From Salinicoccus sp. UBA3372 (GTDB lineage Bacteria; Bacillota; Bacilli; Staphylococcales; Salinicoccaceae), in NCBI GenBank assembly GCA_002360325.1, contig DEQG01000048.1, positions 1 through 25,274 on the forward strand: a stretch of 25,274 nt of DNA, read 5' to 3'. The notes below the pieces were generated by a model. It was not told where the DNA came from, searched no databases, and saw only the letters and a list, made by a program, of their open reading frames with translations. Both the position numbers and the translations under genes were made by a program. Below, in pieces: positions 14,428-23,083 of this stretch (within the stretch, counting starts at the first letter, position 1; every line of letters begins with the position of its first letter).

Positions 14428-17358
14428 CTATTTAACTTTCTCTTTTAATCTGATCGTCTGATTGGATGGTATAGAAGTATCCAGGTTGCACGTGAAATAA
14501 AGTACCTGGTCTTTCACTTCGCTTCTTAAATAATCCATGATGATTTTCTTCCGTTCTTTATCAAAGTGGACAAATGCATCATCGATTATCAGCGGCAGTT
14601 TGTAGTATCCCTGAAGTGCTTTGATCAGGCTCAGCCTTAAACTGATATAAAGCATTTCCTTAGTCGATTGTGACAGCTCCAGGGGGTGGAAGATCTGACC
14701 GTTTGAATGTTTGACGGTGATGCCGTCATCATCATAGATCACATTGATATATCTGCCTTTGGTCACAAACTGGAATATGCTTCTCGCCTCTTCGATGACG
14801 ATAGGCAGACGTTCATCTTTAATCGCCTTAATGTGTGTTTCAATCAACAGACGGATGTAATTGAGTGACAGGTAATCTTCTGACAAGCCCTGAATCAGGC
14901 TCTTTTTCATTTCATACTGGTGGTTCAGTCCACTCAGTTTGCCGTCGCTTTCCAGTATATTGATTTCCTGGTTGATTTCAGCCAGAACTTTCTGTTCATC
15001 CTGGAGCATTTCATTGAAATGTTCCACCTGTTTGTTGATGCCGTCCTCTTCCTCTTTCAAATCGGCCAGCATCAGTGATGCAAGGTCATTTCTAAGATCA
15101 TAATCGAACAATTCTTCATCCAGCTTGGCATTCAGATTTTTAAACTGTTCTAAATTATTCTGATATTCTTCAAATTTACGTGCGTGGTAGTAGTACTCTT
15201 CTTCATCATCCGCATCGACATAATCGAAAAGTTCATCAATTTCCTTACTGGATGAACTGACCCGTTCTTCCATCACACTGATTTCATTTTCCAATAATTT
15301 AATCTGTTCATCAAGCTGCTTGCGATTGGCGATATTCTCATTGTATTCAGTGAGCTTCTGATTCACTTCATAAAATATTGATGCGTCATTATAAGTGATG
15401 CCGAGTTTTTTAACATCCTCTTTCACTTCACGTTTAAAGTCCTGCAGGCTTTTAATCACATTGTCTTTTTCAACATTGTGCCTGCTGATCTGATTGCGCT
15501 TCTGCTTGATGTCACGGATTGTATGGATTGCATCAACAATATATTTGTTCTCAATATCAGGATTGATTCTCAATTTCTGTTTAACATCGAGCAGATCCGT
15601 ATTCAGACGGTCATGGTTGGTTTCTTTAATCGCTAAAGTTTCCTTCAGTTCCTCAATCTTAACATTGAATGAAATGCGTTTCGATTTTTGTGTACGCAGA
15701 TCCATCTTTAAATCTCTCGCATCATTCAGGTCAAAATTAACATCATTTTCACTTTTGATTGTTTCTATTTCGTCTTTCAGTTCATCGACTTCATGTTCAT
15801 AATCGCTCTTCAGACTTTCTTCCTCCTCCCTGTTTGTCAACAGCAGGAAGATTGATGCAACTAAGGCGATACCGACAAAGATGGAACCCATAAGGAATTC
15901 TGAATTGACCAGGTACAGTACACCGATAATCATCGTAATGATACTGATGCCTAAAATCAAAAAGGTCTGATTGCGTTTCGTACGGTTCCGCTCTCGTTTT
16001 TCGCGCTCATATTCCTTTTCTATCAGCTGGTACATCTTTCCTTTTTCTTTAAGTTCGACTTCTTTATCCAGCACTTCTTTTTTCACTCTGATTCTCGAAT
16101 CGCTGATCTGTGCATCTTCAAGGTCTGCAATTTCCTGATCGAGCTGTCTGATATCAGACTTGATATGATCGATCTCCCGGACCAGATACTGTTCTTCCAG
16201 AGTGACCTCATCAAGTTTCGCAAGCAAGGTCTGTACGGATTCCCTGATGATGTTCGAATCATCGACTTCCATGTGTTCCTGCTGCCAGCCGATATCCTTT
16301 TGAAGCAGTTCGATTTCATCTTCAAGATTTTCAATCGAATGTTTCAAGCGGTCGATTTCCAGATTCTTCTGCTTAATCTCCGGCTCCCTTGTCTTGAGGC
16401 CTTCCAAATATTCAATGTTTTTCTCATCAGGCAGTTCAACCTGACCGATTTCATGTTTCAGGACTTTCAACTTCTCCAGCCTGAGATTGATATCTTTTTT
16501 GGCCTGGTCATAACTGTTCTTTAAACTCTCATACCTCTCTATCCCTTTTTCGGGAAATACAAGAGGCTCTACATTCAGTATGCCTTCAAGAGTTTTCCAG
16601 TCTTTTATATCTTTATGATACATAATTTCTTTGATTTTCTGTTTGCGTACGGTGTCCAGCTGGTTCAGTGCATCCCTTTTCGCATTGATGCTCTCTTCAT
16701 ACTTCAGCTGCTCGGTCGTCAGATGATTGTAGTTTGCTTCTTCGGCTTCGAGCCTGCGGATCTTTTCATTGATTTCCTGGAGTTCCACCAGGCCCTGATT
16801 GATTTCTGGATTGATGCCGTTCTTTTTATACAGATCCTTAAGCTCCTGATCGATGGCTGCGAGCATCTCATCATATTCATGTGAGCCGAGCGCCCCTGCC
16901 CTGAGCAGATATTCCTGAAGTTTGTCTTCCGTCATATTTTTATGAATGTCCTGCAGTCCGAGAACATCGAAGGAAAATATCGATCGGTATGTCCGCTTGT
17001 CGATAAAGTTCAGCTTTCTGACAAGCCAGTCCGCACTCCGGGAGGTGCCGTCATTCATATAGATTTTCACATCACCCTGGACCCGGTTGCCTTTGACCCT
17101 TTCGATTTCCACCGGGCCCTCGCCATCTTCGAAGTCGACAACCAGTTTCCCGCCGTACATATTGTGCATTCTCGGTTCACGTCGTGGTTCCTGCTCCTTT
17201 CGTGTCGGGAACCCGAAAAGGACTGAATGGATGAACGACTGCATTGTCGACTTGCCCGCTTCGTTCTCACCGAAAATCTGGACGAAAGGCGTCGACGTCT
17301 TTAACTTGGTTTCAGCAATCTTTCCGTAACCATATATATTCAATGATAATATTTTCAT
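14428..17358 (-). CDS. yhaN: YhaN, SbcC/Rad50-like coiled-coil ATPase with central membrane segments
   Basis: A 976-residue AAA/SMC-type ATPase, partner of the nuclease YhaO, by analogy with SbcC and SbcD in processing DNA ends. B. subtilis YhaN-YhaO has been little studied. Walker [10 protein letters not shown] is at 30-38. Long coiled coils cover about 185-450 and 515-840. The signature region SQSTKEM is at about 890, and Walker [14 protein letters not shown] at 921-933. Two hydrophobic segments lie at about 463-508 ([19 protein letters not shown] and [18 protein letters not shown]). They sit where SbcC has its zinc hook, and no CxxC hook is seen, so the coil apex is probably anchored in the membrane. 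The ATG at 17358 follows the yhaO stop by 7 bases with GAGGAAG about 10 bases upstream. Confidence 0.9.
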   Translation of the reverse strand: MKILSLNIYGYGKIAETKLKTSTPFVQIFGENEAGKSTMQSFIHSVLFGFPTRKEQEPRREPRMHNMYGGKLVVDFEDGEGPVEIERVKGNRVQGDVKIYMNDGTSRSADWLVRKLNFIDKRTYRSIFSFDVLGLQDIHKNMTEDKLQEYLLRAGALGSHEYDEMLAAIDQELKDLYKKNGINPEINQGLVELQEINEKIRRLEAEEANYNHLTTEQLKYEESINAKRDALNQLDTVRKQKIKEIMYHKDIKDWKTLEGILNVEPLVFPEKGIERYESLKNSYDQAKKDINLRLEKLKVLKHEIGQVELPDEKNIEYLEGLKTREPEIKQKNLEIDRLKHSIENLEDEIELLQKDIGWQQEHMEVDDSNIIRESVQTLLAKLDEVTLEEQYLVREIDHIKSDIRQLDQEIADLEDAQISDSRIRVKKEVLDKEVELKEKGKMYQLIEKEYEREKRERNRTKRNQTFLILGISIITMIIGVLYLVNSEFLMGSIFVGIALVASIFLLLTNREEEESLKSDYEHEVDELKDEIETIKSENDVNFDLNDARDLKMDLRTQKSKRISFNVKIEELKETLAIKETNHDRLNTDLLDVKQKLRINPDIENKYIVDAIHTIRDIKQKRNQISRHNVEKDNVIKSLQDFKREVKEDVKKLGITYNDASIFYEVNQKLTEYNENIANRKQLDEQIKLLENEISVMEERVSSSSKEIDELFDYVDADDEEEYYYHARKFEEYQNNLEQFKNLNAKLDEELFDYDLRNDLASLMLADLKEEEDGINKQVEHFNEMLQDEQKVLAEINQEINILESDGKLSGLNHQYEMKKSLIQGLSEDYLSLNYIRLLIETHIKAIKDERLPIVIEEARSIFQFVTKGRYINVIYDDDGITVKHSNGQIFHPLELSQSTKEMLYISLRLSLIKALQGYYKLPLIIDDAFVHFDKERKKIIMDYLRSEVKDQVLYFTCNLDTSIPSNQTIRLKEKVK

Positions 17359-17365
17359 ATTTTCA

Positions 17366-18550
17366 CTACTTCCTCATTAACATTTTCAAGCGTTCTTCCC
17401 CGAGGCTCAGATAATCTTCTTTTTTAAGATCCTGCATCGGCGGCAGGTGCCGGTTGATTTTCGGATCCATATACATGGTATTCAATGCTTCTTTGAAGAT
17501 TTCTTCATTATCAGAGTAACTTGCCTTAATATCGTTTAAAATCGCTGTCTGATTTTGATTCAAGTAGTTGATGGACAGATTATCAATCCAAATGAAATTC
17601 TTTACATCCTGTTCATCTTCATGTAACAGTTCCAGCAGTTCCTTATAATCCACTTCGGAGAGCTCTTCGTCCCCTTCATGATTGATGGTCAGCTGGATGA
17701 TTTTTTTGCCTGTTTCCCGCAGTCTTTCCTTGAATTCGACTATGGTTTGATAAATATCCTGTTTGTTCAATGTTTTCATTTCAAGGGCGTATTCTGCAAA
17801 AGTGATTTCATGAGATTTTATAAACGATGTACTCAAATAGACATCGTCCCCTTCAACAAGCAGAAATCCTTTATCACCGTATTCATTTTTATGTCTGCCC
17901 TGGATGTTTCCCGGATAGTGGATCGGCGGCAGGTCGGACAGCTGTTCTCTTACATGTATATGTCCGAGTGCCCAGTAATGATATAACTTACTGTTCAGCG
18001 TTTCCAGATTGAATTCCGTATATCTGGCCTGGTCATATTGATTTTTGGAATACGTTCCATGCAATATACCGATGTGGATGCCTTCATTCAGATGATTGAC
18101 CGGATAGTCATCCAGTTTGTTCTCATATGAATCATCCATGAAATAACTGAAGCCATGTAAAAAGACGCGCTCACCCTTTTGGCTCACACTCTCAAACGTC
18201 TCGACATTCTCTTTGAATACACTGACGTTATCCGGCCACTTGGATTTGACGTTTTCACTTAAAGGGTCATGGTTCCCATGAATCATATACACAAAAATTC
18301 CATTGTCTTTCAAGCGTTCAAAACCTTTCTTTAAAAAGGTCTCGGCTTTCAAAGTACGGTTCTCCCTGTCGAAAACGTCGCCCGCTATGATGATGAAGTC
18401 CACTTGTTCCTCTATGGCTTTATCAAACATTCTTGTCACACTTTTATATGTACTTGATGTCAGTTCTTCAAAAATATTGTGTGGCATTTTCGTTCGGGAT
18501 TTGAACGGACTGTCCAAATGCAAATCCGCACTATGTATAAATTTGACCAC
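17366..18550 (-). CDS. yhaO: YhaO, SbcD/Mre11-like metallophosphoesterase
   Basis: This is the nuclease subunit predicted to work with YhaN on DNA ends. The 394-residue product has the calcineurin-like phosphoesterase motifs in order. They are SADLHLDSPF (about 7-16), IIAGDVFDREN (about 55-65), GNHDP (about 96-100), LHGTYS (about 163), and WALGHIHVRE (about 190-200). All metal-ligand Asp, Asn and His residues are present. The C-terminal part resembles a capping domain. The start is taken at GTG 18550, which gives MVKFIHSADLHLD and has AGTAGGTG 6 bases upstream. The longer form from GTG at 18559 overlaps that ribosome site. First gene of the yhaO-yhaN-yhaM unit; a terminator for the preceding yheA gene lies at 18605-18633. 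Confidence 0.92.
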   Translation of the reverse strand: MVKFIHSADLHLDSPFKSRTKMPHNIFEELTSSTYKSVTRMFDKAIEEQVDFIIIAGDVFDRENRTLKAETFLKKGFERLKDNGIFVYMIHGNHDPLSENVKSKWPDNVSVFKENVETFESVSQKGERVFLHGFSYFMDDSYENKLDDYPVNHLNEGIHIGILHGTYSKNQYDQARYTEFNLETLNSKLYHYWALGHIHVREQLSDLPPIHYPGNIQGRHKNEYGDKGFLLVEGDDVYLSTSFIKSHEITFAEYALEMKTLNKQDIYQTIVEFKERLRETGKKIIQLTINHEGDEELSEVDYKELLELLHEDEQDVKNFIWIDNLSINYLNQNQTAILNDIKASYSDNEEIFKEALNTMYMDPKINRHLPPMQDLKKEDYLSLGEERLKMLMRK

Positions 18551-18601
18551 AAATATCACCTACTTTATATAATCAATATATACAATCATTATAACAAATA
18601 T

Positions 18602-18633
18602 AAAAACAAAAGAGGTCTAATAATAGACCTCTT
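18602..18633 (-). terminator. Terminator after yheA
   Basis: AAGAGGTCTA (18610-18619) and TAGACCTCTT (18624-18633) form a 10-bp stem with a 4-base loop. On the minus strand it is followed by TTGTTTTT. It lies 6 bases beyond the yheA stop. Confidence 0.88.
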
Positions 18634-18639
18634 CAAAGA

Positions 18640-18996
18640 TTAATTTTCGTTGTTGATACCGTATAACTCTTCAATTGGTTTCATGATGACACGATTTAAG
18701 TCCTGAATCAGCTGACTCATGTTTTGTTCAGCTTCCATCAACGCTTTAATATTCTCATCATCTTCAATTTCAGCTGCAGAACTTTGTGCTTTCTGAACGT
18801 CTTCTTCTAAAATTTCTTCACCCTGCATCTGTTTTTGCTGAAGTTCCATCTGGACCTGTCTGAACTCTTCAAAAAGTGCTTTTGATTCAGGATTGCTGTT
18901 CACTTTAGCATAAAGGTCTTTCATGCTGTTAAATTCATCTGATTTTCTTAACGCACTTTCCAGTGCATTGGCTTGATCGTATACATTTACTGACAT
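18640..18996 (-). CDS. yheA: YlbF/YmcA-family protein YheA
   Basis: A 118-residue all-helical protein of the YlbF/YmcA (Com_YlbF) family. YlbF, YmcA and YaaT of B. subtilis form a complex that steers RNase Y and affects competence and biofilm, but the separate role of YheA is unknown. The sequence has the helical VYDQANALESALRKSDEFNSMKDLY start, the family core NPESKALFEEFRQVQMELQQKQMQGEEI, and a C-terminal NMSQLIQDLNRVIMKPIEELYG helix. There are two adjacent ATGs. The second (18996) is 7 bases after AAGGAG and aligns with the start I recall in S. aureus (MAVNLYD), so it is preferred to 18999. It is 50 bases behind yheB. Confidence 0.88.
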   Translation of the reverse strand: MSVNVYDQANALESALRKSDEFNSMKDLYAKVNSNPESKALFEEFRQVQMELQQKQMQGEEILEEDVQKAQSSAAEIEDDENIKALMEAEQNMSQLIQDLNRVIMKPIEELYGINNEN

Positions 18997-19046
18997 CATA
19001 AAACTCCTTATTTTGTGATGTTTCTACTGTACCACACAATAATAAG

Positions 19047-20177
19047 TTATAACAACACTACAACTATACCTTGGAAAAGACCGATTATCGCACCCAATAT
19101 GAATCCTAGAAGAGTAATCATCCTGAACTCTTTGTTGGCGACATCCATCACAAGATTTTCAATATGATCCAGCTGGAAACTGTCAATCTGCTTTTTGATC
19201 ACTTCGGCAAGCTGGAGCTTATCCATGATTCTTCCCATGTTGTAGGCAAGATAGTTGATCGTGTTGTCTTTCAGTCTGTACTTCCCACGTTCCTTGAATG
19301 AATCGAACAGTGCCTCATTGAATTCAACGATGGGTTTGTTCAAAAGACCGCGGATATTGATCCGTTCCTGCATCACAATGCCGATACTGTCGACAAGTTC
19401 GTTTTTATCACTCTCCGATAGAAATTCATTTAAGGATTTGCACTTTAACCTGTCATATTCCTCCATGATGAAGCGCTCGACGATACCGAGCATTTTCGGG
19501 TGATTCAGTAATTTGACCAGTTCCCTCTGAATGTTCAGTACAATGTTCTCTTTCGTCATGAAGTATTTGATCGACCTTGCCATGCGTCCCCTTTTTTCAA
19601 TAAACTCGTCAGTCATGGTGTAAAGATCATCGAAACCTTTATCCGACATGATATAACCTTCAACCTTCTGAACAATCTGCGGCTGCAACTGCGTCACCTT
19701 CATATCTATTGTGTGCATCGCATCCGTAGGTATTAGATTTTCGATTTTAGAGACATAAAGTTTATCGCTCTCTTCAGCGATTTTTTTACGCACTTCATTG
19801 TTGAACCCGTCTATGACCTTTTCAGAAAGTCCCTCATGCAGACGTTCAAGAAAATAACCGATGTTCAGCTTCTCACTTTCGACAGTATCTATCTGTTTGT
19901 CAATAAAGTTCATGATGAACCGTTCGGACTCGGGACTTTTTATTTTATCGATGAAAACATCCGGCGTGAGGAGGTGCCCTGTAATGATTTTACCGAGCTT
20001 GGTCGATGCCTCGCTGCGCCTCGAAGGTATCACACCCGGAGTAAACGGCAGTTTCACTCCGAATACATATATTGCTTTATACGGTCTGAACAGCATTTTT
20101 ATGGCCAGCATATTGGTAAAACCTGCTATCAAAGACCCTGTAACTATCATAAATATAATCAGACCCAATGAATTCAT
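19047..20177 (-). CDS. yheB: DUF445 membrane protein YheB
   Basis: A 376-residue DUF445-family protein. The family is found in Firmicutes, where B. subtilis YheB is reported in the spore or forespore; its activity is unknown. The N-terminal membrane segment (about 3-25, [27 protein letters not shown]) carries the family GxxTNxxAxxMLF pattern. It is followed by [28 protein letters not shown] long helical soluble region runs from about 80 to 345 and a C-terminal hydrophobic helix is at about 353-375 ([23 protein letters not shown]). Both ends are therefore membrane-anchored. ATG at 20177 is chosen over 20228 because the hydrophobic segment starts there and AAGGGGGG is just upstream. It forms a pair with yheA, as in other Bacillales. 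Confidence 0.87.
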   Translation of the reverse strand: MNSLGLIIFMIVTGSLIAGFTNMLAIKMLFRPYKAIYVFGVKLPFTPGVIPSRRSEASTKLGKIITGHLLTPDVFIDKIKSPESERFIMNFIDKQIDTVESEKLNIGYFLERLHEGLSEKVIDGFNNEVRKKIAEESDKLYVSKIENLIPTDAMHTIDMKVTQLQPQIVQKVEGYIMSDKGFDDLYTMTDEFIEKRGRMARSIKYFMTKENIVLNIQRELVKLLNHPKMLGIVERFIMEEYDRLKCKSLNEFLSESDKNELVDSIGIVMQERINIRGLLNKPIVEFNEALFDSFKERGKYRLKDNTINYLAYNMGRIMDKLQLAEVIKKQIDSFQLDHIENLVMDVANKEFRMITLLGFILGAIIGLFQGIVVVLL

Positions 20178-20218
20178 CTGGTCCCCCCTTACTCTATCAA
20201 TGCATTTCGCGCTTCTAA

Positions 20219-20244
20219 ATAATACCATAAAACGAAGGTTTTAT
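20219..20244 (-). promoter_or_regulatory. yheB promoter with overlapping inverted repeat
   Basis: On the minus strand TGGTATTAT gives an extended -10 (hexamer 20224-20219). Immediately upstream ATAAAAC (20227-20233) and GTTTTAT (20238-20244) are perfect 7-bp inverted arms around GAAG. The repeat covers the -10/-35 spacer and the adjacent XRE regulator gene makes it a candidate operator. Confidence 0.4.
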
Positions 20245-20280
20245 AGAAAAAAGAGCAAAGCCTCTGCCGCTTTGCTCTTT
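20245..20280 (-). terminator. Terminator after the XRE regulator gene
   Basis: AAAGAGCAAAGC (20250-20261) and GCTTTGCTCTTT (20269-20280) form a perfect 12-bp stem with a 7-base loop. On the minus strand it is followed by TTTTCT. It lies 9 bases beyond the stop of the regulator. Confidence 0.88.
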
Positions 20281-20289
20281 ATATAGAAT

Positions 20290-20745
20290 TTATACAGGCT
20301 GAAGTTCCACTTGTTTGTTGAAGAATGTTCTGATTTCACGCTCGATATAAGAGGCATGAACCGGCTGGTTCTGATCGTTCACCACTCTGTATATTTTGTT
20401 GCCTTTGTTAAACTGAAGTGCGTAGCCACTCCTTGTTTCAAGCGTTTCCCAGTAAACCTTTTCACTGTCATAAAGTGGATATACACAATGACCTCTTGAG
20501 ATTACCTGAGCCAGCTCCAGCGGATCACCGGAGAAAGTATTTGTCAATACTTCGCTGTTTCTGAATAGTGCACATAAAGAAATACAAGTTGTCCAGTTCG
20601 GGAGGATTCTCTCCTTTTCAATCTGAACTAAAGTTTTCTTTGATAATCCTATAGTATGGCTCATCGAATCCTGAGTGTACCCGGCTTCGGTACGTACCAT
20701 CTTGAATTTAGACTGCAGTGTCTCTATAAAAGCCTGTTTATCCAT
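20290..20745 (-). CDS. XRE-family transcriptional regulator, SA1665-like
   Basis: A 151-residue protein with an N-terminal helix-turn-helix of the Cro/CI (XRE) type at about residues 12-65 (FKMVRTEAGYTQDSMSHTIGLSKKTLVQIEKERILPNWTTCISLCALF). It is followed by an 85-residue C-terminal part that I do not recognise, with aromatic and charged residues (YPLYDSEKVYWETLE, NKIYRVVNDQNQPVHASYIEREI). Its size and position near airSR match S. aureus SA1665, a DNA-binding protein reported to modulate beta-lactam resistance; this match is from memory. ATG 20745 is preferred to 20775 because it begins the conserved domain and AAAGGGTG lies about 9 bases upstream. It has its own terminator. Here a symporter gene separates it from airR. 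Confidence 0.8.
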   Translation of the reverse strand: MDKQAFIETLQSKFKMVRTEAGYTQDSMSHTIGLSKKTLVQIEKERILPNWTTCISLCALFRNSEVLTNTFSGDPLELAQVISRGHCVYPLYDSEKVYWETLETRSGYALQFNKGNKIYRVVNDQNQPVHASYIEREIRTFFNKQVELQPV

Positions 20746-20800
20746 TAAATAACACCCTTTCAATAATACAACCACAAATAACTATTTATAGTAACGTTAA

Positions 20801-20806
20801 ATTATA
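20801..20806 (-). promoter_or_regulatory. Possible -10 of the XRE regulator gene
   Basis: TATAAT is present on the minus strand about 55 bases before the start codon, with a poor -35 at 17 bases. ACTATTTATAGT, a short palindrome, lies between it and the ribosome site and might be an autoregulatory site. Weak evidence. Confidence 0.3.
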
Positions 20807-20832
20807 CACTTAAAACATGATAATATAAAATT

Positions 20833-20899
20833 ACCAAAAATAAAAGAGTATACAAGATAAGTTCAATAAGTTTTCACTTATTGAATTCCCATATACTCT
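20833..20899 (-). terminator. Long nested hairpin terminator after gltP2
   Basis: An inner perfect stem TTCAATAAGT (20862-20871) with ACTTATTGAA (20876-20885) is enclosed by an outer stem AGAGTATA (20845-20852) with TATACTCT (20892-20899). On the minus strand the outer arm is followed by TTTTATTTTT. The structure starts about 41 bases after the gltP2 stop. Confidence 0.72.
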
Positions 20900-20940
20900 C
20901 CCATTATATAGCTTTTTGCATCAAAAGTGTAAAATTCAGC

Positions 20941-22227
20941 TTACACCCCTGTTTTTGCTTTTTGTTCTTTCCTGTTCTGCTGTTCATTCAGCACAGAAGC
21001 AATAGCGGCATCTCCTGTAATATTGACTGCAGTACGTGTCATATCAAGTAAACGGTCGATACCGATGATGATTCCGATTGCTGCCGGATCGAGCCCGACG
21101 GCTGTCAGTACCATGGCCAGCATGACAAGCCCCACGCCCGGAACCCCGGCTGTACCGATACTTGCGACTGTTGCAAGAACCACGACAGTCACCATCTGCA
21201 TGATTGTCAGCTCCACGCCTGAAAGCTGTGCGATAAATACCGTCGCAACACCTTGCATGATTGCTGTACCGTCCATGTTGATCGTTGACCCGAGCGGCTG
21301 GACGAAACTGGAAATACTCTTTCTGACTTTTAAGTTCTTCTGTGCTGTTTCCATAGAAATCGGAAGTACAGCACTGGATGAAGATGTACTGAACGCGACA
21401 CCCATCGCCGGCGCAAATCCTTTAACAAACCAGATGAACGGCTTTTTTGCAAGGAACCTGATGATCGACCCGTATACGAAAAGGAAGTGAATAAGCAGTG
21501 CCAGAAGCACACAGACAAAGTACATGCCGAGCTGCTGGATTGCTCCGAAACCGGCCTGTGTAAATGCTGTGGCTACAAGGCCGAATGCACCGATTGCTGC
21601 AAAATATTTCATGATTGCAAGGACAATCCACATGACCACTTCGTTCGCTTCCTCAAACAATTTAATGAGTCCCGGTATTTTATCTTTTACTGCAATCATC
21701 GCGATTCCTATAAAGATTGCAAATGAGATAATCTGCAGCATATTCGCAGTACCCATCGCTTCAACTACGTTTGTCGGGATGATGTTGATCAATGTCTGGT
21801 CAAATGTCTGATCAATCGCTTCTCCCGTCTCTCCCCCAAGCTCATTCGAACGGTAATCCTCAACTTCTGATGAATCCAGCAGTTCCGACTGACCGATCCC
21901 CGGCTGGAGCACCAATGCGACAATGATCGCTATAGTTATTGCGATCGCTGTAGTCACAAGATAGAATGATAATGTTTTAATGCCGAGACTTCCTAATGTT
22001 TTAGGATCACCGACGCCTACTACCCCAAGCACTATGGAAATGAATACTACTGGTACAACCATCATGAATATCATGCTTAAAAATAATTGACCGACAACAT
22101 TGAAAATATATTGGTCAATCCACTGTACCCATGCCTGGTCTGCCATCGGGCTGAAAATTGAACCAATGACGATACCGGCAATGAGGCCGATTATAATATA
22201 TATGGTTAAACGGTTGCCTACTTTCAT
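20941..22227 (-). CDS. Dicarboxylate/amino acid:cation symporter, GltP/GltT type, copy 2
   Basis: A 428-residue DAACS-family symporter, about 86% identical by eye to the copy at 12110-13402. All substrate-site motifs are kept: AFSTSSSSAVLP, NMDGTA, ASIGTAGVPGVG and DRLLDMTRTAVNITGDA. Most differences are conservative swaps in membrane helices or lie in the acidic loop (about 120-145) and the last 12 residues. DNA identity is visibly lower than protein identity, so the duplication is old and both copies are under selection. ATG 22227 has GGAGG 6 bases upstream; a start at 22296 would add 23 residues with no counterpart in copy 1. It has its own promoter with a cre-like site, and a nested hairpin terminator. 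It lies between the XRE gene and airR. Confidence 0.9.
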   Translation of the reverse strand: MKVGNRLTIYIIIGLIAGIVIGSIFSPMADQAWVQWIDQYIFNVVGQLFLSMIFMMVVPVVFISIVLGVVGVGDPKTLGSLGIKTLSFYLVTTAIAITIAIIVALVLQPGIGQSELLDSSEVEDYRSNELGGETGEAIDQTFDQTLINIIPTNVVEAMGTANMLQIISFAIFIGIAMIAVKDKIPGLIKLFEEANEVVMWIVLAIMKYFAAIGAFGLVATAFTQAGFGAIQQLGMYFVCVLLALLIHFLFVYGSIIRFLAKKPFIWFVKGFAPAMGVAFSTSSSSAVLPISMETAQKNLKVRKSISSFVQPLGSTINMDGTAIMQGVATVFIAQLSGVELTIMQMVTVVVLATVASIGTAGVPGVGLVMLAMVLTAVGLDPAAIGIIIGIDRLLDMTRTAVNITGDAAIASVLNEQQNRKEQKAKTGV

Positions 22228-22249
22228 ATTATTCCTCCTAATAATGAAA

Positions 22250-22263
22250 TGAAAACACTTCCA
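22250..22263 (-). promoter_or_regulatory. cre-like site at the gltP2 transcription start
   Basis: On the minus strand TGGAAGTGTTTTCA matches cre (TGWNANCGNTNWCA) at 12 of 14 positions; the core CG is TG and W at position 3 is G. It covers the predicted start near 22258, a classical repression position. Weaker than the site at gltP1. Confidence 0.38.
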
Positions 22264-22264
22264 G

Positions 22265-22293
22265 ATTATACATTGATATTTATCTTTAAACAA
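22265..22293 (-). promoter_or_regulatory. gltP2 promoter
   Basis: On the minus strand TTGTTT (22293-22288) and TATAAT (22270-22265) are 17 bases apart. The leader would be about 30 bases. The DNA between this promoter and the airR terminator (22294-22394) is very AT-rich and shows no gene. Confidence 0.55.
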
Positions 22294-22387
22294 CAATTAT
22301 TTTATATAATATACTATATATCATTTTATATAAAACAATTCCGATAATTCAACATATATTTTTCTTAGTGATAAATTATAAAAAGCA

Positions 22388-22432
22388 GACAAATAAAATG
22401 CCGCTTCATCCACGCAGATGAAGCGGCATTTT
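22388..22432 (-). terminator. Terminator after airR
   Basis: AAAATGCCGCTTCATC (22395-22410) and GATGAAGCGGCATTTT (22417-22432) form a perfect 16-bp stem with a 6-base loop. On the minus strand TTTATTTG follows. It begins 14 bases beyond the airR stop. Confidence 0.93.
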
Positions 22433-22446
22433 ATAGTTCCCATGCA

Positions 22447-23079
22447 TTACAACTTGACCAGGTTGTATTTGATTGCGTATATGACAGCCTGGGTACGGTC
22501 GGACACTTCAAGCTTGTTCAATATATGGCTTACGTGCGTTTTGACAGTCTTCTCACTGACATACAACGCTTCGCCGATTTCTTTATTGGACTTTCCTTTG
22601 ACTATTTCTTTCAATACATCGATTTCTCTTGCAGATAAGGCGTTTCTCTCATGCGGCAGATTTCCGGTATTATCCATGATTTTCAAAATGTTCGGATGGA
22701 TGACCTTCTCCCCCTGAATGACATCTTTAATCGATCCAACCAGTTCTTCTGCTTCCATTTCCTTGATGATATATCCGTCTGCCCTTGCCTGGAAGACCGG
22801 CCGGATATACTCTTCGCTCGTATAGCTCGACAACACCAGCACCTTCACCTTCGGATATTCGGTCTTTATTATGCGTGTCAGCTCGATGCCGTCCATCTGC
22901 GGCATGACGAGGTCGAGCAGTATCAAATCGACTTCTTTATGATGATTTTCCAGATAGTCGAGTGTTTCCCGGCCACTGCCAAAGTCATCCACTACATTTA
23001 TATTGTCCGTCGTTGATAATAAAAACTTCATGCCTTCCCTGACGATATGGTGGTCATCGGTAATTATGACATTATACAT
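22447..23079 (-). CDS. airR: NarL/LuxR-type response regulator, AirR-like
   Basis: A 210-residue response regulator. The receiver domain (1-120) has the acidic pair Asp8-Asp9, the phospho-acceptor Asp56 in LILLDLVMPQMDG, the switch Ser in VLVLSSYTSEEY, and Lys in GYIIKE. The LuxR-type helix-turn-helix is at about 145-205 (LSAREIDVLKEIVKGKSNKEIGEALYVSEKTVKTHVSHILNKL). It pairs with the sensor kinase immediately upstream, 4 bases away, with AGAGGAG inside the end of that gene. In S. aureus AirR (YhcR) controls genes of anaerobic respiration and envelope functions. The regulator family is certain; the AirR assignment rests on the cysteine cluster of its kinase and the SA1665-like neighbour. VraR/LiaR-like alternatives are less likely. 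Confidence 0.83.
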   Translation of the reverse strand: MYNVIITDDHHIVREGMKFLLSTTDNINVVDDFGSGRETLDYLENHHKEVDLILLDLVMPQMDGIELTRIIKTEYPKVKVLVLSSYTSEEYIRPVFQARADGYIIKEMEAEELVGSIKDVIQGEKVIHPNILKIMDNTGNLPHERNALSAREIDVLKEIVKGKSNKEIGEALYVSEKTVKTHVSHILNKLEVSDRTQAVIYAIKYNLVKL

Positions 23080-23083
23080 TCTA

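Noticed and set aside
22220..22296. N-terminal extension of gltP2 (start at 22296)
   Set aside because: The extra 23 residues have no counterpart in copy 1 and would span the promoter and cre-like site; the ATG at 22227 has a perfect GGAGG.
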